Source of the DNA: Marinobacter sp. LV10R510-11A
GTDB lineage: Bacteria > Pseudomonadota > Gammaproteobacteria > Pseudomonadales > Oleiphilaceae
Assembly: GCF_900215155.1 (NCBI RefSeq)
Contig: NZ_LT907980.1
Span: 186,001 to 250,000 of the forward strand
Direction of reading: 5' to 3'
Length of the DNA stretch: 64,000 nt
In this document: positions 18,886 to 26,519 of the stretch, in pieces
Position numbering within the stretch: the stretch's first letter is position 1
Layout of the letters: the number at the start of each line of letters is the position of its first letter
The notes under the pieces: generated by a model
Database searches by the model: none
Told to the model about the DNA's origin: nothing
Seen by the model: the letters and a program-made list of their open reading frames with translations, nothing else
Position numbers and translations under genes: made by a program

Positions 18886-19062
18886 CTATTCATGCATTCC
18901 CGGGCGGCAGTCATCGGTTTGAACGCATGGAAGAGTCCTTGGAAATGCTTCGGGAACATGCCGCCCGATAAGGAAGCCGGCTATGGCGCCAATAAGTGCA
19001 GGAATGGGCCCCATCATGCCGCCAACCAAACCGCCACCAAACATCAAAATGATGCTGTTCAT
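18886..19062 (-). CDS. Small glycine-zipper membrane protein, probably SOS-controlled
   Basis: 58 residues. The first 38 are strongly hydrophobic with regular glycines (MNSIILMFGGGLVGGMM, then GPIPALIGAIAGFLIGR), a glycine-zipper or helical-hairpin pattern as in small membrane toxins and holin-like peptides. The tail is hydrophilic with two Cys. About 100 bp upstream lies the left half of a LexA box (CTGTATATGCAG) that an IS1595 element has split from its right half. That spacing and the long leader recall SOS-induced small toxins such as TisB, but no homology is claimed. The ribosome site is weak (GGGGCGAG), so the gene needs experimental support. Confidence 0.5.
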   Translation of the reverse strand: MNSIILMFGGGLVGGMMGPIPALIGAIAGFLIGRHVPEAFPRTLPCVQTDDCRPGMHE

Positions 19063-19159
19063 AGAGCTCGCCCCGCGATACAGGTTCTTAGTTTAGAGTG
19101 AATGATCGTTTCCCGAGTCGCCTCTTGATTTGACCCGGTCACTGCCGTCATTCAGTACA

Positions 19160-19171
19160 CTGTATATGCAG
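19160..19171. promoter_or_regulatory. Left part of a LexA box split by an IS
   Basis: CTGT (19160-19163) plus the 8-bp duplication ATATGCAG. Removing the IS and one duplication joins it to ACAG at 20227-20230, giving CTGT-ATATGCAG-ACAG, a full CTG-N10-CAG SOS box. Confidence 0.8.
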
Positions 19172-19173
19172 GG

Positions 19174-20136
19174 CTATGTTGGTTTTCGTTGTTGGTTTGC
19201 ACTTATCGCAGTGCGCAGCCAAGCCTCTTCAGAAGGTTGTTCACTTTCAAACAGCCGTCGCCAAGCTAAGTAGCTCGGCAAATAAGCAGTCCCCACCCCA
19301 TGAAAGCGAGCCATCCAGCCCTTCAATCGACTGATATAACTATTTACGTTTTGGATGTGGTATTCCTTGCCGATCACCCTTTGATTGTCGAGCGTGATCA
19401 GTCGATGATGCGCAATACCATGGTCTTTCGAGAAGGTTTTATACCAACTGTGGCCGTCTGAACACAAAATCGAATCACAATTAATGATCGGCGTCAGAAA
19501 CTCATGAACCGTCGATTTGTTCAACGCCGGATCTACTAGGTCGCTAATATGACCGTTGCGATCTCTTGCAATAAGTACCGGAATTTTGTCCGCTTTATAC
19601 TTCCGATTACTCTGCCCACCACGCTTTCTGGGACTGCGATGCGTGAGCTTACGCTTACCTTTGCAGGACTCAGCAAAGAAGGTCTCATCCACTTCAATAA
19701 TGCCGGAAAGGTCATTTGCGTTTGCATGGGCGCTGGCGAGCAAAAAACGATGGCGCCACCGAAAAGCCGTCTTCAAATCAATACCTACCCTGGCCGCCGA
19801 CACCCGAAGGGTCAGGCTGTCTCGCATACACCGTAGATAATCAAACCACTTATCACGGTGGCGCAACCTAGCCAGTGGTGTTCGTGAAACAGCATTGAAA
19901 GTCTTGTGGCAGACCGGGTTCTGGCAGCGGTAGCGCTGCAGGCCGGCAGAATAGCCCCATTTTACGAAATATTGACTGCTGCAATGAGGGCAGGAGCGGT
20001 GCGAGGTGGCCGTTTCGAGCAATGCATGAGCCTGAGCATTGATTTGCCCAAGAAGCTGATCAGCAAGATATTTTTTGAGGTCAACGGGAAGGTTGGCTAA
20101 GGTTTTCTCAATAGCAGTAATGTTGGCTCGCTTCAT
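19174..20136 (-). CDS. IS1595-family transposase (copy A)
   Basis: 320 residues from the ATG at 20136. The N-terminal zinc ribbon (CPHCSSQYFVKWG ... RCQNPVCHKTF) precedes the ISXO2-like DDE domain. D is in IIEVDETFFAES, D in ILCSDGHSWYKT, and the third site lies around KEYHIQNVNSYISRLKGW. The protein appears intact and is roughly 70 percent like the copy at 26520-27482 by eye, so the two elements are relatives, not a recent duplication. Confidence 0.93.
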   Translation of the reverse strand: MKRANITAIEKTLANLPVDLKKYLADQLLGQINAQAHALLETATSHRSCPHCSSQYFVKWGYSAGLQRYRCQNPVCHKTFNAVSRTPLARLRHRDKWFDYLRCMRDSLTLRVSAARVGIDLKTAFRWRHRFLLASAHANANDLSGIIEVDETFFAESCKGKRKLTHRSPRKRGGQSNRKYKADKIPVLIARDRNGHISDLVDPALNKSTVHEFLTPIINCDSILCSDGHSWYKTFSKDHGIAHHRLITLDNQRVIGKEYHIQNVNSYISRLKGWMARFHGVGTAYLPSYLAWRRLFESEQPSEEAWLRTAISANQQRKPT

Positions 20137-20155
20137 GGTGCTCTCCACCGAAGGA

Positions 20156-20181
20156 CTGTTTATACAGTAGTATATACAGTA
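20156..20181 (-). repeat. LexA-like half-site cluster in the copy A transposase promoter
   Basis: On the plus strand CTGT-TTAT-ACAG-TA-GTATAT-ACAG-TA. Read toward the transposase this is a repeated TACTGTAT motif with one short inverted half-site. The spacing is not that of a canonical SOS box. Confidence 0.5.
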
Positions 20182-20218
20182 TTATTGAGCCGCACCAACA
20201 ACGAAAACCAACATAGCC

Positions 20219-20230
20219 ATATGCAGACAG
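20219..20230. promoter_or_regulatory. Right part of the LexA box split by IS copy A
   Basis: The duplication ATATGCAG (20219-20226) is followed by ACAG (20227-20230) and then TATTTTAT. See the left half at 19160-19171. Confidence 0.8.
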
Positions 20231-20476
20231 TATTTTATGTAAAGCAGGTGACCCCCACCCGCTTGGTCTTTACAAAATTTCAGTTGTCCTAAATGATCCC
20301 GTCAACCACCTTCGTTAGTGAAGGCAATAGGGCTCGTGAAATTCGCGGCGTTTGGCCTGGTTTCTACATAATTGTCGCCGGAGCGTACATGTCACTGGAA
20401 GCCGTTGCGGTAGGTGGGTTAGTCTTGCGATCAAAAGTCGAGCGTCCCGTCTTCGAGCCAGACAAGGAATCCTGTG

Positions 20477-21475
20477 ATGTCGAGCACCGCTGTCCGTTAT
20501 CTCACCATGCTACGAATGGTGCCTCGCTTTCCTAAGACCATTACCACAACTGAGCTGGCACAGCGTCTGGACGAGCAGGACTTCTCGGTCACGATGCGGT
20601 CGATTCAGCGGGACTTGGAAAAGCTGAGTGCGGATTTCCCACTTCTGGTGGACGAGCGCGCGAGACCTTTCCGTTGGTCATTCGACCGGGATGCCACCAT
20701 GGACATCATCCCGGCTCTGGATCTACCAGCGGCACTGACCTTTGAGCTGGCCAAGGCCTACCTCACACCCATGCTACCGCCCAGGGCTTTGTCGCATCTC
20801 CAACCTCACTTTAAAGAAGCGCACCGTACCTTGTCGCGAGAGAGTAACCCTCTGGGGCAATGGCCGAACCGCGTGCGTGTTATCAACCGAGGGTTAAGCG
20901 GGAGTCGCCCAGCCATAGATGCGGATGTTTTGGAAACTGTGACCGAAGCTCTGTTGCGTGAGTACCAATGCAAACTGACATACCAGGCACGCAACTGGTC
21001 GGAACCTGAGGATATTATCGTTCACCCTTTGGGTCTGGTCTTCCGGGATCCGAATGTGTATCTAATCGGAACCATTGAGGGCAGGGAAGGCGTACGCCAG
21101 CTGGTATTGCACCGAGCAACAACCGGGGAGTTGGTCGAACAGCCGGTAGAGCGCCCGGAAGACTTTGACTTGGACCTCTATATCCATTCGGGTGCCATGG
21201 GAATTCTCAAATCAAACGAGCCAGTATTTCTGAGGCTTCGCTGTGACAAGCCCGTTTTGAACCATCTGATCGAGTCACCCTTGGGTTTTGATCAGCTCAC
21301 TACTGAGATTGATAACGACACCTTTGAAATCTCGGTAACTGTAGACGATACCCAGGATCTGCGCTGGTGGTTGACGGCACAGGCAATTCACTGTGACATT
21401 TTAGAGCCTGGGTGGCTGCGAGATGAGATTGAAGCGGTTTTAGCCGAGGGGCTGGAGCGCGTCAGGAAAACCTGA
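20477..21475 (+). CDS. WYL-domain transcriptional regulator
   Basis: 332 residues. The N-terminal winged helix (TITTTELAQRLDEQDFSVTMRSIQRDLEKLS) is DeoR-like. The WYL domain follows (LTYQARNWSEPEDIIVHPLGLVFRDPNVYLIGTIEG), then a C-terminal WCX extension ending QDLRWWLTAQAIHCDILEPGWLRDEI. Such regulators (BrxR and CapW types) commonly repress phage-defence operons until a nucleic-acid or nucleotide signal appears. The ATG at 20477 has AAGGA upstream. It precedes a two-gene membrane operon and is the main candidate regulator for the shared inverted repeats at 30142, 42447 and 53216 (inference). Confidence 0.85.
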   Translation: MSSTAVRYLTMLRMVPRFPKTITTTELAQRLDEQDFSVTMRSIQRDLEKLSADFPLLVDERARPFRWSFDRDATMDIIPALDLPAALTFELAKAYLTPMLPPRALSHLQPHFKEAHRTLSRESNPLGQWPNRVRVINRGLSGSRPAIDADVLETVTEALLREYQCKLTYQARNWSEPEDIIVHPLGLVFRDPNVYLIGTIEGREGVRQLVLHRATTGELVEQPVERPEDFDLDLYIHSGAMGILKSNEPVFLRLRCDKPVLNHLIESPLGFDQLTTEIDNDTFEISVTVDDTQDLRWWLTAQAIHCDILEPGWLRDEIEAVLAEGLERVRKT

Positions 21476-21993
21476 GCGTGTTATAACAACTCGCATACCT
21501 CTCAATCTGATATGAATTTAGGCGAAATCACCAACTGGGCGGGTTGTGGTAACTCTGCGAGCACTCAATGACGCCATTTGCCTCAGCACAGCGGGCGTCT
21601 CTAATCCCGGAGCCATAAGACTGCTGAGAGCAGGCCAGGTAGCTGAGGAAGCTTTGGCCATTTCGTCGTACTGCGCAATGGTTGCATAGAGCTTTGAGCA
21701 AGCCATTGTTCTAGCGGTCAACCATGAATGGGTTCGACACCATGGAAGCGAGGCAGAACCCAAGTTTGTTGAAACGCTATATTTGTCCGAAAATCGGTTG
21801 TTGATGGTTTTTAGCCGTCGAATAGACGGGAACATCATGCGTTTTACAGCGGGTAAAATCTTGGCATTTTAAAGCGGATCAAGCATTATGATCAGGCTAT
21901 AAAAAGTTAATGAAACCTGACAGTTGGATATGTTTGTCTTCATAGTCAGGCATATAGCCCATATTTATTAAGCAGAGCATCGTGAGGAGAATG
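21476..21993. other. Gene-poor stretch with a possible decayed reading frame
   Basis: About 520 bp without a convincing gene. One plus-strand frame (about 21519-21870) gives protein-like sequence (GRVVVTLRALNDAICLSTAG, later EWVRHHGSEAEPKFVETLYL) but carries an internal TAG near 21678 and lacks a good start. The opposite-strand 106-codon frame (21518-21838) has no ribosome site and odd composition. The right part is AT-rich and should hold the promoter of the next gene; CCTGAC and GTCAGG at about 21919-21953 form a loose inverted repeat there. Confidence 0.4.
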
Positions 21994-22686
21994 ATGCAAA
22001 ATGTTGAGGTTGCGATCTTGCGCCGTCAGGTTCTAGATTGGCGTGACAAGTGGATGGAACAGATTCCTGTAGTGCTGGATCGTGAGCTTTCGTGTCTGTT
22101 AGCGCTACTCAATGCCCAGATTGATCAGATCTCTTTTAAAGAAACACTGTCAGCTGGAAAATACGCAGAGAAAAATATTCAGCCAATCTATAAGTCCTGG
22201 GTCGTAAGAGCGTCTCAGAATATCATGGATCTGGCTCATAAGGATCTGAAGTCGATAGATAGGCACATTCTTGACTACAACTCGAATCTTGAATATTGGA
22301 TTGCATCGGACACATCAGGTAAAAATGTCGTAAATCTGAGCATTGCTTCGGGGAGTGCTGGTGCGGCGGTATTGGGCATACCTGTGGTTCAAGCTTTCTC
22401 AACGGTGTCTGCTGGGTGGGGGCTTGGCCTGCTTGGTGTAACTGTGATCAGCTGGCCTGCTATATTGGGAGGTGCAGCTGTTCTAGGGACAATGGCTGTA
22501 TTCGGCGGCACCAAGTTAGCGAGACACAGAGAGAAGGCTATTCAGGACTTCAAGGGATCAGTAGAAGCTGGACTTCGGTCAGCTGTATTGGCAACTCATG
22601 GTACGAAATCTTCACTAACGATTAGTCTTCAAGAAAAAATAAGAACAGCGGCAGCCGCTTATATGGAGGAATTGAAGAGTGCTTAA
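21994..22686 (+). CDS. Unknown protein with central hydrophobic hairpin
   Basis: 230 residues from the ATG with GAGGAG just upstream. Residues 1-105 are helical and charged. Residues 110-175 form two to three hydrophobic, glycine-rich segments (SIASGSAGAAVLGIPVV, GLGLLGVTVISWPAILGGAAVLGTMAV). Residues 176-230 are again helical. Helix-membrane hairpin-helix is the layout of the stalk/paddle of dynamin-like proteins, but no GTPase motif is present. It overlaps the next gene by 8 bp. No family is recognised; with the WYL regulator upstream it may be the membrane part of a small defence system. Confidence 0.7.
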   Translation: MQNVEVAILRRQVLDWRDKWMEQIPVVLDRELSCLLALLNAQIDQISFKETLSAGKYAEKNIQPIYKSWVVRASQNIMDLAHKDLKSIDRHILDYNSNLEYWIASDTSGKNVVNLSIASGSAGAAVLGIPVVQAFSTVSAGWGLGLLGVTVISWPAILGGAAVLGTMAVFGGTKLARHREKAIQDFKGSVEAGLRSAVLATHGTKSSLTISLQEKIRTAAAAYMEELKSA

Positions 22687-23662
22687 TGAGTTTACCTTCA
22701 AAATTCCAGAATTTTTAATGCCAGGCATTGCTGATAGAAGCTTGACGAGATTTGGCTCAATTATAAAAAATACCCAGACCGGGAAAATTGTGGCACACGT
22801 GCAAGAAACTGGGCTGGGGCAGCAAATATTCAGCTCGTTGGCGTCTTCTCCCTTTTCACCCCTCGAAGCTGTTTCGTCGCTTGCCGCTAATGTGCAGTTA
22901 GGCCAGTTAAAAAGGATGGTTGAAGGTTTACAAGTCTTGCAATATGCCAATCTAGGCGTTGCGCTAACCGGTGTCGGTGTTAGTGTTGTTGGCTTTGCAG
23001 TGGTCAATAAGAAGCTCAAGAACATTCAATCTTCGATTGAAAGGGTTTCTAGTAAAATTGATCAACGCTTTGTCGAATTGTACGAACATCAGTTGCGCAG
23101 AGATTTTTACACCCTTCGTGGGGTTTTAGAACATATTGAGTCAGTAAGAAGGCAATCTAAACCAAAATCTGAACTTATGTCTGCAGGCTCCAGACTTACA
23201 GAGATCAGTTCTATAATGCGAGGTCAGTTGGAGTATCAGCTTCAACTACCGGCGTTTGATGAATATTTATTTACTCAGCTCACTCGGGCAATGTTGATGA
23301 GTGACAATGCGAGGGTTGAAGCGTATATCGTGGCTGAAGAATACGATTCTGCCCATCATGCTGCCACTTCGATTTCTGAATCTTATTGTAATTTGTTCGA
23401 TGACATAACACCGTTTGACCTGAAGCAAAAAAAGCGTTTGAGAAGTATTGATCTTCGTGAAAAAGCTAGAGAGACGGCAGAGAACATCACTGTGGGTGCT
23501 AGTCACCTTGTAGCCGGCTTGCGAGATATCACTGATTCAGCGTTTTGCAAACCGGTGCTTATAGAAGAGCTTGGGCGAAGAGGCATAGCTGGATCAGATT
23601 ACCTTTCTGCATTACGTAACGAAACCAAGGAGCCCATTGTTCTGTTACAGTTTTCAGATTAG
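22679..23662 (+). CDS. Unknown protein with transmembrane and coiled-coil segments
   Basis: 327 residues from a GTG start with GAGGAA 7 nt upstream. One hydrophobic segment near residue 95-113 (LGVALTGVGVSVVGFAVV) is followed by a coiled coil (NKKLKNIQSSIERVSSKIDQRFVEL) and a helical C-terminal domain of about 190 residues. No catalytic motif is visible. It is translationally coupled to the preceding gene. Both are AT-rich relative to the core segment. I can only say that it looks like a membrane-anchored partner of the upstream protein. Confidence 0.7.
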   Translation: MLNEFTFKIPEFLMPGIADRSLTRFGSIIKNTQTGKIVAHVQETGLGQQIFSSLASSPFSPLEAVSSLAANVQLGQLKRMVEGLQVLQYANLGVALTGVGVSVVGFAVVNKKLKNIQSSIERVSSKIDQRFVELYEHQLRRDFYTLRGVLEHIESVRRQSKPKSELMSAGSRLTEISSIMRGQLEYQLQLPAFDEYLFTQLTRAMLMSDNARVEAYIVAEEYDSAHHAATSISESYCNLFDDITPFDLKQKKRLRSIDLREKARETAENITVGASHLVAGLRDITDSAFCKPVLIEELGRRGIAGSDYLSALRNETKEPIVLLQFSD

Positions 23663-23847
23663 CAGTGTTGGATATTGATCCCACAGATTGTTTCTATTCC
23701 GGACTCCTGAGTTCAAGTAATAGGTGCAGCACCACCTTTTTTGAGAGTGCTTCTAGCTGCTTATAATAAGCATAATGTTTGAAAAGTAGTTTGCTCATAT
23801 ATTCGTGTTTACAACTACCCAGCGCTCGAGACAAGCGCCTTCCCACC

Positions 23848-24513
23848 CTAATCTCCAGGCAGCAGTTCCGCTTTCCCTGTCAGTTTCAAATCCTTCGGGC
23901 CGTGCACTGGCTCACACACCAATGGCGCGGGAATATGCGTCTGCATCAGACTCTGAAACGCATCCATTTGATGGAAATCGGGATCCAGCCAAAGATCAAA
24001 ATCATCAGGCCTTAGCATCAGCGGGATACTTTTGGCATGGATGTGGCTGAACCTAGGATGCGGTGGAAGCGTGATTACGGTGAAAGAATTTACTTGCTCA
24101 TCCCCAAAGTGCCACGACTGCCAGAGGCCTGCCAGGGCTGTAGCTTCATTCTGCGGATGAATATTGTAGACCTGCTTGCCTTGCCATTCATGGAAGGCAC
24201 TTACCGGTACGATGCAACGTTTTGAGGGATATATTTTCTTCCAGAGCGCGCTGCTGGTCAGTCGATCACTTCGGGCATTGAAGGTGTGAAATTTCGGATT
24301 GGGTCGGTAACTGTGGCCTTCAGGTCTGGGTTCAATCAGCAAAGACCAAATACCTGGAAGCAGATACCGGTCATCGGCCGCTTGAATCACGAACTCACCA
24401 GTGCCTCCGGGTGGCACGTTGTGCTGGAACCTGGGTGTTATGCTAGGCAGGCCCAGTTGTTCCATCAGTATTCTGATTTCAGGTGAGTCTGTAACGTTGT
24501 ATCGGCCGCACAT
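23848..24513 (-). CDS. SOS response-associated peptidase (SRAP/HMCES family)
   Basis: 221 residues. The catalytic Cys2 follows Met1 (MCGRYNVTDS), and the family motifs FNARSDRL, RCIVPVSAFHEWQ and ALAGLWQSW, with a catalytic His in PHPRFSHIHAKSIPLML, are present. These proteins crosslink to abasic sites in single-stranded DNA and shield them, like YedK and HMCES. It lies 81 bp after umuC on the same strand, so it belongs to an SOS operon umuD-umuC-SRAP whose LexA box is now split by an IS. Confidence 0.93.
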   Translation of the reverse strand: MCGRYNVTDSPEIRILMEQLGLPSITPRFQHNVPPGGTGEFVIQAADDRYLLPGIWSLLIEPRPEGHSYRPNPKFHTFNARSDRLTSSALWKKIYPSKRCIVPVSAFHEWQGKQVYNIHPQNEATALAGLWQSWHFGDEQVNSFTVITLPPHPRFSHIHAKSIPLMLRPDDFDLWLDPDFHQMDAFQSLMQTHIPAPLVCEPVHGPKDLKLTGKAELLPGD

Positions 24514-24594
24514 AGAATCCTCTCAATCAAACACTCAAATCATTCTGATACTTGCCGGCTGTGAGAAACACTCAGCGCATCCATAGAGTGTAGA

Positions 24595-25881
24595 TCAGCG
24601 GACTGTAGGCAGCTCGGACCAGGCGGTGGTGTAGGCCGGCGATAAATGTCCCCTTCGCATTGCATAAACCGCAGGTCCCGCTTCTCTAGCCATGTAGACC
24701 GTTGCCTGGGATTTCCGGTTGATCTCATCCATCACTGTCATCAGGCGTTCTGATCTGGCACTGTCCGGTGTATTGGTTGCCACTGACTCAAACAGGTCGT
24801 CCTGCAACCCCGTTTCATCCACTAATTCACTCAGCATTACCCCAGCTTTCGCATACTCGTACCCTTCATGATACATAGGCCGAAGAAGCCTGAGAGCCTG
24901 CTGCACGATCACTCTGGAGTCCTGGGACGCATTGATCAAACGAACACTCGCACTTCTTGAGTATTGTGGTGCAGTAGTCTTGAAGGGGTTCGTTCTAATA
25001 AACACCATCAGCTCGCCGGCGTATTGATGACCGCTCCGAAGCTTTTGGGTGGTTCTTACTGCAAAGTGTGCCACGGCCTCTTCCAGATTCGCCAGAGACT
25101 GGATGGGCTGACCAAAGGAGCGGGAGCACATAATCTGTTTTTTAGGTGACGGTGCATCGTCCCACGGCAGACAGGGCACACCGTTTAATTCCCGGGCAGT
25201 ACGTTCTAGCACAACAGAGAAGCGTTTTCGTAAGGTACCGAAATCGGTGTCGGCCAATTGTAAAGCCGTGACAATGTCCATGGCATGAAGCTTCGCTGAG
25301 ATCTTGCGGCCTACGCCCCAAACTTCTTCCACGGGCACTCGGGCCAAAAGCCTTCTTTGTCTCGCTGGATCAGTGAGGTCTACGACACCCTTGGTTGCTG
25401 GGTATTTCTTGGCGGCGTAATTGGCGAGCTTCGCCAGAGTTCTGGTGGGTGCAATGCCAACACACACTGGAAGGCCCACGTTCCGGTACACGGTGTGTTT
25501 TATCTGCCTGCCAAAGTCCTCAAGGGACACCAACCGGTCAATACCGGTGACATCCAGGAAAGCCTCATCAATCGAATACACATCCACTCTGGGTGCCAGC
25601 GCTTCCAGCGTTATCATCACCCGATGGCTCAAGTCGCCATAGAGAGTGTAGTTGGAGGAAAACAGCTGAATTCCATGCTGTCGAATCTCCTGTTTGATGT
25701 GGTGTACTGGTACACCCATTTTGATACCCAGGTCTTTGGATTCCTTCGAGCGTGCAACGACACAACCGTCGTTGTTGGACAGTACGACGACCGGTGTATG
25801 CCGCAAATCGGGCCGAAACAGCTTCTCGCAGGAAGCATAGAAGTTGTTGCAATCGACCAATGCAAAGACTGGTTGTTTCAT
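24595..25881 (-). CDS. umuC: DNA polymerase V catalytic subunit
   Basis: 428 residues, full length for UmuC. This Y-family translesion polymerase needs UmuD' and RecA. FALVDCNNFYASCEKLFRPDL carries the first metal Asp; VYSIDEAFLDVT has the second Asp/Glu pair. GVGRKISAKLHAM is the helix-hairpin-helix region, and the C-terminal DUF4113-like segment ends YTTAWSELPTVR. The reading frame is intact although its partner umuD is frameshifted. Expression may be altered because the operon LexA box is interrupted. Confidence 0.95.
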   Translation of the reverse strand: MKQPVFALVDCNNFYASCEKLFRPDLRHTPVVVLSNNDGCVVARSKESKDLGIKMGVPVHHIKQEIRQHGIQLFSSNYTLYGDLSHRVMITLEALAPRVDVYSIDEAFLDVTGIDRLVSLEDFGRQIKHTVYRNVGLPVCVGIAPTRTLAKLANYAAKKYPATKGVVDLTDPARQRRLLARVPVEEVWGVGRKISAKLHAMDIVTALQLADTDFGTLRKRFSVVLERTARELNGVPCLPWDDAPSPKKQIMCSRSFGQPIQSLANLEEAVAHFAVRTTQKLRSGHQYAGELMVFIRTNPFKTTAPQYSRSASVRLINASQDSRVIVQQALRLLRPMYHEGYEYAKAGVMLSELVDETGLQDDLFESVATNTPDSARSERLMTVMDEINRKSQATVYMAREAGPAVYAMRRGHLSPAYTTAWSELPTVR

Positions 25882-25948
25882 CCCGCCTTAGCCTGTTTCT
25901 GATAAAACCCACGTCGTACCGTGACGAAGGAAGCCGGGCTGTGACTGA

Positions 25949-26399
25949 TCATGACTTACCTCCGCGCTTGAGTGATCGAACCACGTTAGTGACTACACCA
26001 AACACCTCCATCGTCATGTCGCCTTCAATGGTAATGGGATGGTAGAGGGGATTTCTGGGCAGCAGTCGAACAGGAGGAGGTGTCAGGTGTAACTGCTTCA
26101 CCGTCATCTCTGATTCCAGGCTGGCGATGATGATGTCGCCGTGTGTGGCTCGTAACGACCGGTCAACTACCAGCACATCGTCTGGAAAAATTCCCGCTTC
26201 GATCATGGACTCTCCCTGAACCCGCACAAAGAAGGTGGCTGCCGGATGCTGGATGCTGGATGCACAGTTCGTTCAGGTCGAGGGTCTTCTCGACGTAATC
26301 TTCAGCCGGAGATGGGAAACCAGCCGACACGCGCTCCAAAAAAAGAGGAATACCCAAACGGGAGAAAGATTGGTAGTCACCAAGAAATGTGCAGGGCAT
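25949..26399 (-). pseudogene. umuD: umuD, frameshifted by a 7-bp tandem duplication
   Basis: From the ATG at 26399 (AAGGTG ribosome site) the product reads VSAGFPSPAEDYVEK, with the Ala-Gly self-cleavage site, up to LNELCIQHP. It then leaves frame at CTGGATG repeated twice (26249-26262). The other frame carries the rest of UmuD: FFVRVQGESMIEAGIFPDD with the catalytic Ser and SEMTVKQLHL with the Lys. Removing one 7-bp unit restores a continuous CIQHPAATFFVRVQGES. All catalytic residues survive, so the lesion looks recent or could be reversible by slippage. Confidence 0.88.
26249..26262. repeat. 7-bp tandem duplication that breaks umuD
   Basis: CTGGATG twice in a row, preceded by a near copy (GCCGGATG). 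The extra unit shifts the frame by one. Confidence 0.9.
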
Positions 26400-26414
26400 A
26401 CTTCACCTTAAATA

Positions 26415-26426
26415 CTGTTTATATGT
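26415..26426. promoter_or_regulatory. Left part of the umu LexA box split by an IS
   Basis: TACTGT (CTGT at 26415-26418) plus the duplication TTATATGT. It joins to ACAGTA at 27493-27498 when the IS is removed, giving a near-perfect TACTGT-TTATATGT-ACAGTA box 16 bp before the umuD start. Confidence 0.92.
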
Positions 26427-26463
26427 GGCTATGTTGGTATCTGCTGTTGGCGTATTTATACAT

Positions 26464-26499
26464 TACTGTATAAAATACTGTATAAAATACTGTATATCC
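26464..26499 (+). repeat. Three 12-bp iterons in the copy B transposase promoter
   Basis: TACTGTATAAAA, TACTGTATAAAA, TACTGTATATCC in direct tandem, 20 bp before the transposase ATG. TACTGTAT equals half of the LexA consensus TACTGTATATATATACAGTA. Confidence 0.85.
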
Positions 26500-26519
26500 A
26501 GTTTTCCCTGGAGTACGTC

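Larger units (their letters stand above)
19172..20218 (-). mobile_element. IS1595-family insertion sequence, copy A (1047 bp)
   Basis: Perfect 24-bp terminal inverted repeats begin GGCTATGTTGGTTTTCGTTG; 19172-19195 pairs with 20195-20218. An exact 8-bp target duplication ATATGCAG flanks the element (19164-19171 and 20219-20226). Eight-bp duplications are normal for this family. One intact transposase gene fills the element, and its stop codon lies inside the left repeat. The target is the centre of a LexA box, as for copy B at 26427-27484. Confidence 0.95.

Noticed and set aside
18765-18971. Plus-strand frame of 68 codons after the HD gene
   Set aside because: It runs through a perfect 11-bp terminator hairpin, lacks a ribosome site, and overlaps the more convincing minus-strand membrane peptide gene.
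20293-20535. Plus-strand 80-codon frame upstream of the WYL gene
   Set aside because: No ribosome site, and its 3' part is the start of the WYL gene in another frame.
21518-21838. Minus-strand 106-codon frame
   Set aside because: No ribosome site and an unusual Ser/Thr-rich composition; likely the shadow of a decayed plus-strand frame.
26464-26499. Plasmid origin iterons
   Set aside because: The 12-bp repeats lie inside an IS next to its transposase promoter and there is no replication initiator gene nearby.
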